From Balanoglossus misakiensis (Eukaryota; Hemichordata), in assembly GCA_040954595.2 (NCBI GenBank), contig CM082581.2, positions 5,022,001-5,086,000 on the forward strand: DNA of 64,000 nucleotides, given 5' to 3'. Numbering within the stretch: the first letter of the stretch is position 1; each line of letters opens with the position of its first letter. The translations under genes were made by a program, and so were the position numbers. Shown here in pieces: positions 49,101 to 62,010 of the stretch. The notes beneath the pieces are model-generated. The model searched no databases. It was given only the letters and a program-made list of their open reading frames with translations, and was not told where the DNA came from.

Positions 49101-52100
49101 GTGGCTGTGCTGCACACTGCATGCATCAATGCCCTCTCGACAATCGCAGGCATGTTTTTGAAACAGCCAAGAGTACTATCGCCAGAGCAAACTCATTGTT
49201 TAATATGTCAAAACCATAATATTTCTCTGTATAGTTTTTGTTTTCTCAGGATTCAGTCAAAGCGTACTTTTATAGTTTTTTTGTGAAGTGTTAAAAGCTG
49301 TGAAGAACACGCCCCAAGTACATTTATGGGTGAAGTCCAGAAGTTGCACAGCCATGACAGAGTTCACAGTTCAGCTACGAATCTTGACAGTCTGATTGTG
49401 ATGTCCAGTCGATACAATAAGTTTCTCGGTTATAATCTTGACTGGAGAGATTTCTTTGTCCTTGAAGTTGTACTTTGTTTCGTGTTGTTGAGTGGACCCT
49501 CTTGACTTTCCTTTGTACTTTTACAAAATAAATAGCTGAGTATATTTAAAAAGTGTTGTGTTTACCCATGAATAAATAATAGTGTTTACCCATGAATAAA
49601 TAATGAAAGCCCTGAGTTGTTCAAACGTGACGCCCCTGTCCATCGAGCCAAGGTTTTTGAACACTTTGTACATATTCCAAAATTGGATTGTGTGTCTCAT
49701 GAAAAATTGGAGAACTTGTCAATTTGCAATATTATTTTTCTATTTACCTGGTCTTTAAAATTATTTATGAGTGGAAGTGTCCAAATAAAATCTCTAAAGC
49801 AAGTCAAGTACAAAAAATAACGGGAAAATTATTTTTGTTGTCCGACTGGTCAGATTGTCAAGGGGCAAGGTCTACGTACTAGCAATAGGGGCGTGATTCG
49901 TGCCATGTGGTCAATTTGGGCTGTTTGGCCAATTAGTGTCTTCTGTAAAGCAATTAAGTGACAATTTCAGAGACTACTGCTACCCATTAGGTTGCTTTGT
50001 TATTCATGAGCACAGCCTGGCTGATATCCCTGAGTGTTCCTTTGAAGGATTTAACGACCTCGTTAACTTTCTGTGAAGTTTTTGAAAGAGTTTTCAGTGG
50101 CGTGTAAAAAACCCTGGTGAAATTTTTGTGAATATTGTGAAAGTTTGTGTTGGTTCTGGATTTCTGTCATCATTGGAGAAGACTGACCAGTGTCAAAGAT
50201 GGCAAGGTGTCCATCTTTTTTTAGTCAACTTTGAAATACACTGGCCAAGACTCTGGCTGAATTTCAAGCCCTATCAAGCAGACAAAATAATGTCTGTCAA
50301 ATAAAATGGACAAAACAGGCACTCCGGTGTTGCCCCATTCTGAAGGGACAGATGACATTTGTCATGCAGAAATTGGATTTTAATAGGATTAAGTGGGTCA
50401 CCTTTATTTGGTGGATGAATTTTGTCACCAAGGGTCAGTTCCTGTCAGGCTCGTCACAAACACCACTACAAGTCAAGTTGGTGGACGTCTCGCGTTGGCA
50501 TGGCAACTATTGTACAAGCAGAGAGCAGGCTTCTTGTCTTGAAGTGGTCAGCTAGATTCCATCAACATGTCTGCCTGTCAAAACTTTCTAAGTAAAAATT
50601 TCAATAGAAACGTTTCCCTGTACCCTACAATGTGTCCTAGTCTGTATCACATCACTGATGGAAAATAAAGAACATTTTCAAACTTGAAGACTGTTCCAGA
50701 TGATAAATGGCACCTTTATTGAAAGATTGTCACCCAAAACAGGTATATAGCCAAGTACTTTCTGATTTATCGACTCAGACCGTGCTATTTCTGCCATGTT
50801 GTATGTCAAGCAGACATGCGCTTTGTTCAAGTTCTTGATCCAAACAAGACGGCTGTGTCCGTGTAAAATGTACTTGCCCTGTAGCTAAGTGGTTTTAAGG
50901 TTTGGTAGCCCTTTATTATATGATAATGCCCTTTGCTGTGGGCATGTATGTCAAGTGATGCTTCACTAATAGTACCACTTGACTGCTAGAACAGGATTTG
51001 ACTGTGCACGGTTCTGCTATACATCTGATTCTTGCTTCAAGGCGTAATCCCCTTAGCTTCTAGCGGAAGATTAAATCTGCGGTTTTGTTGAAGTTTGTGG
51101 TATACAACAGAGGGGGCTGGGAAGTACTATGTCATAGCCGTAGTTTGTGTTCTGGGCATGTTAGTGGGAGGAACAGATTAATATGACTTGTGAACCCTGG
51201 GAACATGTCCTGATTTAGTTCTTTGTAATTAAAAGAAAATTGCTCTACTGGTGTATTGAGCCAGATTCGGACATTTACAAGTGAACGTATTATTGATCAG
51301 CTCATCATGTTGCATTTTGGAATTATTGGCTTGACTAATCATGAGAAAATTACTAGTACCCGAATCTCAATGATTTGTGCGATGAGATTTGATTGAAGAT
51401 GACTAAATATCAATCATGTTGAGTGCCTGGTTAGAAAATATGACGAAGTGGTATGAATGAAAATGTACTTCATTGTGTTGGAAGTGTTTGTGGTGTGATT
51501 TGCTTGCAATCTGTGAACAGCCTAACTGGATTTTGTCAGAAACCTACAGAACATTAGATTATGACAAGACCAATTCAATTGCGATGAAAACAAGTAATAC
51601 ACTTCTGCTGTTTTCAGTCACTTAATCTTTTTGTCATCCTGATTACTCCGATTGAGAGAAGGTACAATGGATAGTGTTCTCAATCATTTTTCAAACAATT
51701 ATTTCAGCAACTCGGTTGAATTGGACTGTGTACAAGACATGAATAAGAAACATTGTACCACTACATGTGTTCTGTGGCTGCCTGGACATCACATCAAATC
51801 AATGCAATATAAACATCTTACACTGCCACAAAAATAATCTTTTTTCTATTATCTACAATAATCACCACTTGACTAATTAGAATGTTTTGTCTCTTCTTTT
51901 GCAGTCCCTGGCAACATCCGATGGAGGTAAATATAGTTTGTATCTTTGGCATTCTGCCATTTGCACACGATAACCTACTTGTTATCAGTGAGGATGAACT
52001 GAAACTTTTCCTATTCAAGCTATTAAGTTATTTGTACAGAAGTACACACTGGGATATAGTGAATCATCAGTTATCAAAGCTCTATAGTGTCACTCTACAT

Positions 52101-55100
52101 GTACATTTTTATTACACTGCAAAAATCATTAAATCTTTTACAAAGAACTCTGATAATAATATAAAAATGTAGGAAAAACACTTCAAGGGAAATTTTTGCA
52201 ATTGGCTTCAAGAGAAAACAACACTGGGTCTGGTTTAATTTTATTTCAGATCTTCACCTTCAGATGGTACCTGTCAGCAGGAGTAGTAGTTTACGAAGTG
52301 TGGACAGCACCAAAGATTTACAGAAAGAAGACGTGGGACGGGTGGCCAGCTGGGCTGTCAGCTTTGAAAGATTACTCAATGATCCAATGGGATTGTTGTA
52401 TTTTACTGTAAGTTTGTTGGTCTGTCTGTCTGAATCATTCTGTTGATATGCACTTGTTTCCAGCAAGCTATATAGCCATCCATCCATTCCTTCAAATATC
52501 TGTGTCTAGTTGTCTGTACAGTGTAGTTCACTGTGGCTGTTTTGTGTTATCCAAACCCACTTGGTAGCTGTCAACTGAATAAGGATTTCCTTCTTTCATT
52601 TTGTAGTCTTTCTCGCCCCCTTTAGAAACAAGTTGGTTTAGATCATGAGTGGGCCATTGCCATGGCAATAGGTCAGACACAGTCCCTAAACTAAGCTTAG
52701 TGTTTCACATCAGGGTGTAAATTTATGACAGTTATGAACTGTACCGAGCAAGTAGGCAGATGCCAGTTTATGGCGTCAATAACATTTACCACCACTGGCA
52801 AGAATTCAGTAGAACGGCACAGGGTCTGTACAAATATCTTGGAATTCTGACTGAGAAGGTACTACCATAAACAAGGGCATGTCTGTTAACATCAAACCAG
52901 ATCTGGGTTGACAGTATGAGCGGAGAGAATAGATCTGTGCAATAACCATGCAGTTTGAGAGTGAAGGGAATTTTCGTCGTCGTTCCCAAGATTACAGTCT
53001 TCATCTCCCCTCCCTACACTGAAGAGTGAAATTGAATTTCAGTGTGATGGCTTTTGTCCCCTCTCTCTGATGTCACACAAAGATAAGCAGATTGCCATCC
53101 ACATCACAATTAACGCACTCACTGAGATGACAATGTGGGTATGTGTGTGTTGTGTGGACCCTGTAAGATTTCATTGTGGAATGAAAGGAGGGCTCAACAA
53201 ATTTGATCCGGCCGTTCTTTTGTCCGTATTCCGCAACTCACTTCATCTTGGATGAACAGTCGGAATGCCGGTACAATAGAGACGTGGGCCAGGGGGAAAT
53301 TTCACCCGACTTTGTTTTCTGCGCATTGAGATGTCGGACATTGGAAGTCTTGACTTCTGCTCGCAGCCAATACAATGTCGGGTGAAGTTTTTGAGACGTC
53401 GTGCTCTGTTGTGGCGTGTCAGTGATTGGGTTTGTGCAGTTCACAGGCATGCCATTGTTCCCTGACTCAAAAATTGAGTTGCAGCCACATCGATTTGGCC
53501 CAGTTTTGCTGCCACTAAGGTTGTTTTGATATCTATTGATATTTTAGGCATGTTTCTGATATATTTGAAAGCAAACACCACAAATTTTCAGTGAGATACA
53601 ACGGAACACTACTGCTAGAGTTACACACAGACCAGACGACCTTTTGATTATAGACAGACTCCGAAAACGAGATGTAAATGTCTAAACTAATGAAATCTTG
53701 TACCTCATAAATCAACATGTTTCAACAGTCTCTTATTTCGCGAGCAAAATTTTCACCCGAAATCATTTTGACAAGAATATTAAATCTTGCAGGCTGGTTT
53801 TCATCAGGGGGAAAAAATGACATTTCTTTATTAAAACCCAGACTAAAAAAATAGATTCAGGTCACTGTGGAAATCGTGTGAACATGATTATCTTTGATCT
53901 CTCAAGTGAGCATATACTCTATTATCAGTCATTGGTGTATGATATGTACAGTTATGAAATTCTCCCAAGCAATGGAGTATGTATGATTTACAAGTTCTTG
54001 TCTGACTTTTTTTTGACCTCGGCAGGAATTTCTCAAGAAGGAGTTCAGTGAAGAGAATATTGCATTTTGGATCGCCTGTGAGAATTTCAAGAAGATAAAA
54101 GACCCAGTGGAGGTAAGGGAGACAGCATAGAACTAAGGGGTTATCATCTCAATGGGAGAAAAGTTACCATGTGTTTACCTTACTTATTCCATCAAAGTAA
54201 CACCACCACCACCACACGCACACACACCTTCAACAGTACATCTGGGAAAACTCATTGAGGTCTTTAAGAATAAAAGGAAAGACATGGGACATTATTATAC
54301 CTGATAATGCAAATAGAAACTGAGTTTTCTGTCCACACCGTTTCCTTCTTGAGAGGTGCATGTTTTACGTGGAAAACAATGAATTTTGGCCCAAACCATT
54401 GTAGCAAAAGGGTTAATATTTGAGTCAGTCCGCATCAGAGTAAGAAGTCATCTTTCAACTGAATCAACATCAACAATTTCTGAAGTAGCATGCAGTGCCC
54501 TTGATTGATTTATGTGTACAGTTTTTGAGTAAAACCCTATTTGTGTGGATTGGCGGTCATTGTGTTTTACAGATCATTTCCCATTGCGGACTTCTCAGTA
54601 ATATTATGAAAATATCTTGTCTTGTCTTGTGTTGAACAGAGGCAGAGAACAGCAAGGGACATGTACAACAAACACCTTGGCAAGAAAGCTGGGATGCCGG
54701 TGAACCTTGACAGCCATGCCAAACAGGAAGTGGAGATCCGCCTGGAAAACCCAACTCCGGATATGTTTGATTTTCAACAGAAACAGGTAAAGTATGATGT
54801 CATGCCTTCGTTGTCATGTCTTCTGCAGTTTAATATTTTATACTGTTGATTTTATGTGAGAAGTGGAAGTAAGAAAATCAATATTTTTTTAGCATAATCA
54901 GAGATTTTGTTGTGGTACGTGTACCAGAGTATGTCTGTGTTAATTATGTGTCTTTGGTTGGTTCTTAATGTGTATGTCTGTCAGTACGTCTGGCTTTAAA
55001 TTTTGCTAGCATAATATTTAAAAGTGCCTAAAAGTTCCCCCTCCCCATGTTCAGATGAACCTGGATCATATGAAATGTTGATTTCCATTGCACAAATTTC

Positions 55101-58100
55101 GAAGTTTGGAAACTCAAACTAATACCTACACCCAGTACTAACATATTTTACCAACTTAATCTCTTTCAGACTTGCTAATATGATATTCCCTTGCACCAAA
55201 CAGCTTTATTGAATTTTCTTTCATCTTAATGTCTCATTATGTATCTCTGTTAAGATTAAATCTTAGTCAACATTAAACAGTACACTAATATTTGTGTAAA
55301 ATCATAAGCAAGTATGTATGTTCTGATTCATTTTTAAATTTTTGATCTTTCTTTCTGATCAGTTGAAAATAAACATGGTGTCAAGCAGATATACTAATAC
55401 ACCATTTGCACTCTATTCTTTCACACTTTCTTATTTGCTTTCTCTTGATTCTGTCATTTTCATTTTCTTCCATTGTACCAATTGCCATGGAAACAAGGGT
55501 TTCATGAGCAAAGTAAGTGTCACTTATTAAAGTTGACATCCTTACTTTTTCAACAAAATGTAAGCGGTCATCGTAAGTGGTGGAGGTACTAAAATAGGTG
55601 TACACTGTAACACTGCACCGAACACGTTCTGTCCCACATTTGCAGTACACCCTCCACACTGCATGACAGATGATAATTTTAATATGGATGCACGGAACAT
55701 AACACATTCTGCATGTACACATAACATGGTGTAATAGTATGTGAAGGTTGTGGTCCAATATGTTCCCTATGTTTAACATAGGATATAAAAATATTAATTT
55801 TTCATAACTGAATTAATGAGATTCACAAAATGTCTGATAAGTTTCAAAGTGCCCTTTGCTAGCAACCTCAATTAAAGACAAGTGTTTTTAAATAGTCGTT
55901 TGTACCGTAATTGTCTCATTTTCCTTAAAATTTAAGAGCCAGCTACAGAGTGCACGCTTTTACATTAAAAAATGAGTTGCATTGAAGTAATTAGAAATAA
56001 CTGGTACCCTTCAATCTTGTGAATTTCATTGATGTGCAAATCTACCATCAGAGATTAGACTGTACAAAATAACCAGTCACATTCCCCACCTCTGAATAAT
56101 AACAGTAAAACACCCCCCAGTATAAAATCACACAGGCCTCCCCCCCCCCCCTCCATCCAGCACATGACAGTAATCAACTGTCACCAATACTAATGTTGTA
56201 TTCAGTACAATTCACCCTATCAAGAATTTTTGACTAACAAGTACAATAATCGTTAGTTTCAATCTTCAATTCGCTTTGTGTCGAATATTGTCATCCAGGG
56301 AGAAATATTTGATTGGCACTGTCATATTAGTGCCATCATCAATCACTAAACAAACAGTTTTGTTGATGAAATAACATGTCGAACAAATCTTAGAATTGTA
56401 TACGTAAATGAGTAATTTTGATACAAGTGGTAGCTTTGAACATCAAAGCGGATATTGGTATTCGATTGTCATGGGTCCATTTATGAACTTCGATCTCAAT
56501 GTATAGAAAAGTGACTGCCTTTATATTGATTCATATTTCACCTTAATTACGGTGTTGATATCTCTGCACACATTTCTTACTGTCCTCTCCCCACTTCAGT
56601 TTAAACCACTCACAATTACGTTAAGAGAACTTCCCTTTTCTGTTAACCCTCTCTTTCATATGGCACAGAGTGGTGTAGTAAGATCTACTCTGAAAGTTTT
56701 GACATGTGCTTCCCACACCGTCAGTTAACTTCAGCTCACAACACACACTGTTCCATGCATGATGATAGTTCGATGCGGGCACCGAGGTCAGGGGGCGTGC
56801 ATGCGGTGTGCCATGTCCATTTCAATAATTTGAATATGGTGTATATTTTTTGCAATATTCGTTGTAAATCTCTGTAACGTCACTGTCAGGTGTATCTTGA
56901 GACTAAGCCTGATGGGTTTCATCTACACAATCAAAGTCAAATACAGTCCCCAGACAGAAGGCTACGTTCTGTCGGCGATGGCAACCAAGGCCTTCTTCAT
57001 ATTTCATGTATGGCTTTACTGTGATTCATGTCCAGTGTGGCAGACATTTACTGGTCACATGTCCCTTCTGTTAAGAGCAAGAAAGAAATTCTAGGCATAC
57101 TTGACCGGTTGTGTAACAATGTCAACATGGTGGAGATTTTCCACTTCACTGGCTGTGTGCGAAAATTGACCGAGATTTGGAGAGACAAAGACAAGTTTGT
57201 GTTCAGCAGAGCTTTCATAAACCACCCTGTCATCTGTTAATATACCTGTGTGACTGAACCTCCCTCCCCCCAAAGAAAATCAGCAACAAACAACAAGTCG
57301 TGTATTAGAATAGTATGGTATCTACCAGCGCAAGAATGTGAGAAATCATCAATATTATCAGATGGTTAATATTACTGGGTCTGTAGCTGCAGTTTCTTCG
57401 AGTATTTTGGAAAGACCAGCATTCAACTAGGTCTGTCCGACTTATCTTTGAATAACAGTGACAGATGTAATGCCATCTCAAGGACAACTGTGCTTGAGTA
57501 TAGGATAAGCAGTGTTTAGTGTAATCCCCGCATCTCAGTTGGCTGGTACTTTACTTTTTCGAAATAATTTGGTGAAGAATTTCCAAAATTATGGTTCTTG
57601 ATGGCAGTTGTGACATTTTTTTTGTCTGATGGAGACACAGGAAGTGGATTACTTTCTGTACTAGACTTACTGGCATTTGGCTTCATTATCGTTACATATA
57701 CCACAGACCCCTTTTGAAAATTTCACATTCGCTTGCCACTGTGGAGAAATCTTTCTGTAAAGTGAAATGGTTACGTGTTGGCTTTGTAGACATGTCGGCC
57801 TCGCACCAACAATTGTTGGTCAGTTCTAGCTGATGGCTACAGGTTTAGGGGCAACAAAACAGTCCGCATCAGACTTGGAAGTGACACTGTTATTTCAGTT
57901 AACGAGCCGTGAAATTAAGACAGATGCTCAGACTCTGTTCTGTTGTTGTTCGTTTGCAGATCTTTCAGTTGATGAAGTTTGATAGTTACTCTCGTTTTCT
58001 GAAGAGCGTTTTGTACCGGGACTGTGTGATGGCCGAGCTGGAGGGCAGACCGCTGCCCGTGCAGGCAGAGCCGGCAGACAGCACAGACACAGGCAGCTCC

Positions 58101-61100
58101 ACCAGGGAAGTCAAAATTAACAAGAAGGCCAGTAAGAAAGAAGACAAGAAGAAAAAGGACAAAGAGAAGGTCAGTCGTGGATTTGGTTTTTGTCTTAAGA
58201 GTGGCCAGACTGTTGTCTGCCTCTGCAAGGAAGGACTTGTGAAAGAACATTTTTGATTGGATACTGGTCATCAGAAAGTAACCAATCAGCAGTAGTCTTA
58301 CTGTTTCACTTCGTATGAGACATGGTTTGTAAAATTTCAAGCATAGAATTTTAATAGTTGACACTGCAAGCATTACATTGAAATCATAGGATATAATGTG
58401 CGACTCGTGTTCACAAAAATAATGTTTTCATTGCTACTTCAGTAAAGATGTAAAAGGTGTAAGATTTCTAGAGGTTCTCTACCTCTTGCGCTAAAATTTG
58501 CTGACACTTCATTACAGGCGAAGAAAGGAAAGGACTTGTCGTTCTCTGGAGAGAGTGAAACAACCGATGAAAATGCTGGAGAAAAGCGAAGAAAATCACT
58601 CTTACCGTGGAATAGAAGTACGTTTTAACATTTAAGTTCATGCAAGAAATGACTGACAAGTTAAAATATTTCACTATTTTCATGAATATTTTCACCAGTA
58701 AACTTTTCTTGTTTTTATATCATATTTATACTGTTGTGTGTTGCAGATAAAAGCACGAAGAAGCCAAACAAAGCTGAGAAGAAAGATAAGAAAGGTGGGA
58801 CATATGAAAAATGAAATAACTAATGCCATTAGAGTATAGGCATATTATACAACAAGTATCTGTCACGGTACTCTAGCTTATCGGTGATGTTTTTTGACGC
58901 CAGTTGTTAGCATTTTCAAGAAACTGATCATATATCCCCAGGGTATGCTTGTAATTTTAACCTGGTTTAATGTTTTTGCTCTTTCTGTCTGTTGTTCTGC
59001 AGCGCCTGCATCTGTTGCCATGACACCAGCCGCATCCTCATCATCCATTGAGGAGAAGGAGAGAAAGGTGAATACACGTGAGGGCAGTGTTGGAAGCACA
59101 GGAAGCAGGCGGAGCTCACTGGCTAGCGGAGATTTGAACAGATTTGCAAAAGAAACCAGTGAAGGCAGCGAGGTTAGTTGAGAACTGTGTTGTTGTCAGT
59201 AGGAGTATGGAATATTAGATGTATGATGTACTGTAAAATCTGTCTAAACTGAACACCAAAGGGACTGATGAAACTGTTTGGTTTGTAGAGGTGTCCAGTT
59301 TGTAGTGGTTCTTTTAAGGGGTGCTTCTATGTCAAAGGGACACAAGGTGTTCAGTATAGACAGGTTTCCAGATTAGACAGAGCTCGGTTCAGACAGGTTT
59401 TACTGCAGGAGGTTTATGAGTTTATAGCAAAAGAAATCTTGAAATTGCAACTACAGAAGCAGAACCGAAAAATATGCCATCTCAGTTTTATGTACTTTGA
59501 GTACTAAGACACTTTTCTTTAACAAATGATTTTTTCCCCTGCCAGTCACATGAAAGGATAGTGGAGAGCAATGAAATCAAGGAACCGCACAAGTTTTGCC
59601 GGGTGATACTGCCAGATAACTCCACCACTGTCATCTATGCCAGGAAAGGTCAGAGCATACGAGCAGCGCTGAAACTTTTGTGTGAGAGGCGAAGAATTGC
59701 CATAGCATCATTGGAGGTGTATGATATCAAAACCAATCAGGTAATTATTGGATGATGATAATTGGATATGATGCTAAATAGGCCTACTGGAAAATAAATA
59801 CTGCGTTTATGACCACCACTGTGTTCTATAGACATTGGATGATGATGAAGTCATGTGATAGTGGTACAAACCCAGAAATACCACGGATATATACTTGAAT
59901 GCCTATCTTACCATGTCCAATTATGCACAGAGATTTCAAATTCTGGATATCACCGAATGAAAAAATAGCTTTGAACTGGATATTGGAGTGGGCTGGAATT
60001 ACATCTTAATTAATTGCTAACTAGACTTTCACCATTACCTGGCATCTGATCCACATCCCTGTTCTCAGATTCTCACAAACCTGATGCCAATTATCCAACA
60101 AAATTTCAATCCTAATAGATGTGGAGCTGTTGCATCCACGTATCTCACCAGAGTGAAATTATATGGGAGGAAACTGATTTAAATCATTGAGAAAATTGTT
60201 TTTGCAAAAATTGTTGAATGAAAGGTATGTGGACTGTAGAGGGCGCTGTTACCAAGGTTTGATGATTGCCCAAACATTTTCTGCCACAAATAGCATTCTT
60301 GCCAACTGCGAACATTTGAATGCAGTCCAACAACATGGTAATTTTAGGTGTTTACTACTGCAGTGTACAAATTGTTATGTTGCAACTGTGAAAAATATTA
60401 ACAAATAAAGTGTTGTTACAGATGTATGGGTTAGGTGATGACCTGTCTACACTTGCATCTAAAGAAATTCAAGTGGAAAACAGAGTCATGTTCAAGTAAG
60501 TAAAAATTTGTGATATATAGATGTTTTTTTGTTTCTGTACTCTCAGCACTTGTGCTTAATGCAGTAAGCCAGTGAAAAGTGAACATTCTTTTAAAAGGAA
60601 AATTATCTTTTACGTGTACATGTATTCTAAAATATTGAAAATTGCCAGTAAAGGGAACTGAACTGTGAAGTGCTTGAACATACATTTCAGATGCCTGCTA
60701 ACACCAGAGTAGCTGTCTTACTTTGTGTCACAGGAAGTAAGAGTTTTAAAACTCGAAAGTTAAATCGTATTCCTTTTCCATCCAATCTGACAGAGTTGAA
60801 CTGCCAAACGAGAGAGTGATCGGCGTGAAGTCCAAACCAAACAAAGCCATCATTGATGTCTTGAATCCAATCATGAGCAAGTACAGCCTGACCTTGGACG
60901 GCATGGTTGTACACCTGAGCGCGTCACCTGTGCAGCTTGAACTTGACATTGAAGTGGCGACCTTGGAAGGTCAGAGGGTCATCATCGAATCCTATGAGAA
61001 GTACACAGGTAAGCACGTCATCATTGCCTTTCATATGTTGCTTAAAGTATTCCACAGTATTCAATTACAGTGTAAGGAGAGTGAATAATAGAGAATTTTC

Positions 61101-62010
61101 CCTACAGAGAAAATAGCATTTGTCTTGTTCTCCAAATTCAGTTTGCGTTTTGTGTCATTTCAGAACGTATGAGCATGGGTCGACCACCCCTTCCTCCAAG
61201 TGGTAGGCTCCGCAAGGCTGAATCAGTGGACAGTACATTAGACCAATCGAGCCAGTCCAATGTACATGTAGTCGACATGAGACCAGCAAAGGTGAGCATT
61301 TGGGGGAAATTTAACATAGATGAGAATTTCATCCTCTGTATTCTGTGGAATCTGTCTGCCATTTTGGCCAGAAAGTCACTTGTCTAGGCCAGTGATCAGA
61401 TGCAGGGGTATTATATGAACACATGGTAATTTAGAAGCCGATCACAATTATACCACAGTGTGTGACTGCCTTCGTGATCTTTAAGCCTTTCACCCCTGTT
61501 TTCCTGTGTAGAGGTCCAACCTTACAATAGAAAACAATGAGTGGGGACTAAACCATGGTCGTGGATGGTAGCGAACGGGTTAAACACTCATTAGATATGA
61601 GAGAATGAGAGAAAATGTGCTTGTTTGATTCAAAAGTGTTGACTGCTGAAGTCTCAGAACCACTTTGTCTCGGTAGTACAGCCACTGTGAACTTATATTT
61701 TGTTTTTATCGATTTTCCGAACGACAGAGTGAAGAACGACTGCACGACGCGGGGAAAGCCCCAGCATTCGGCGGCAGCAACTCCACACTCTCCAAATTCA
61801 TCCGCACGGGCGCCCACAGAGACGAGGCTGCGGCGGGACTGCAGCAGAAGCACGGCGCAGCTCGAACAGGCAAGGCAAAAACTTCCCGTCCCACTAACAC
61901 AGACAAGAAGTCAAGTACCGTGCATGCCAAACGTGTTAGTAGTCTGAGAGGGGTCAATGACCGGGGTACTGTCAGGTCAAACGCCAGGCTTAATTACACA
62001 CAGGCCAAAG
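31116..62010 (+). CDS. RGS12: RGS12 orthologue: PDZ-PTB-RGS-RBD-RBD signalling scaffold (3' end beyond window)
   Basis: GTPase-activating protein for Gi/o alpha subunits and scaffold for Ras-MAPK signalling. Fifteen exons join in frame: 31116-33278, 45243-45332, 51905-51926, 52250-52407, 54026-54112, 54640-54786, 57960-58169, 58518-58617, 58747-58794, 59003-59172, 59546-59740, 60422-60495, 60794-61008, 61164-61291 and 61728-62010. That gives about 1363 residues so far; human is 1447. PDZ is about 16-95 ([20 protein letters not shown]). A Gln-rich tract lies at 245-269. PTB is about 322-445. RGS is about 793-912 ([20 protein letters not shown], then [10 protein letters not shown]). A Lys-rich linker (around 939-960) precedes RBD1 at about 1081-1155 and RBD2 at about 1156-1226. 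The GoLoco motif was not found and should lie to the right. ATG 31116 is preferred over the in-frame ATG at 31152. Exons 13-15 have phases 1, 0 and 1. Confidence 0.88.
31848..31922 (+). repeat. CAG/CAA tract encoding a Gln-rich run in RGS12
   Basis: Encodes ten uninterrupted Gln, then [15 protein letters not shown], between the PDZ and PTB domains. Mixed CAG and CAA codons should limit slippage, but length variation between alleles is likely. Not a conserved domain. Confidence 0.9.
33279..45242 (+). other. RGS12 intron 1 (about 12 kb)
   Basis: The donor GTGAGT follows codon 721. The reading frame stays open through the intron start to 33509, which would add a hydrophobic 76-residue tail if retained. 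No nested gene or extra exon could be supported. It holds a purine tract (34004-34026, G-run then GA repeats) and a 15-G run at 43131-43145. Internal alternative promoters, known for mammalian RGS12, could lie here but none was identified. Confidence 0.6.
43131..43145 (+). repeat. 15-base G homopolymer
   Basis: Uninterrupted G run in RGS12 intron 1; prone to length polymorphism and sequencing error. Confidence 0.95.
45333..51904 (+). other. RGS12 intron 2 (about 6.6 kb)
   Basis: AT-rich intron between the 30-codon exon (45243-45332, encoding [19 protein letters not shown]) and the microexon. It contains a two-copy 24-bp tandem repeat at 49558-49605. No nested gene recognised. Confidence 0.6.
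49558..49605. repeat. 24-bp tandem duplication
   Basis: GTGTTTACCCATGAATAAAT plus AATA at 49558-49581, repeated at 49582-49605 with only the last base differing. GTTTAC resembles a forkhead core. Intronic. Confidence 0.9.
51905..51926 (+). other. 22-nt microexon of RGS12
   Basis: Flanked by TTTTGCAG and GTAAAT. It encodes SLATSDG plus the first base of the next codon, which restores the frame into the 52250 exon (phase 0 in, phase 1 out). The exon at 52250 begins with two bases completing GAT and then reads [19 protein letters not shown]. An alternative is use of the AG at 52262-52263, which would give phase 0 and let transcripts skip the microexon in frame. Confidence 0.6.
54787..57959 (+). 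other. RGS12 intron inside the RGS domain (about 3.2 kb)
   Basis: Separates the exon ending FDFQQKQ from the one starting [16 protein letters not shown]. Contains a 12-C run at 56140-56151. No gene recognised. Confidence 0.6.
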
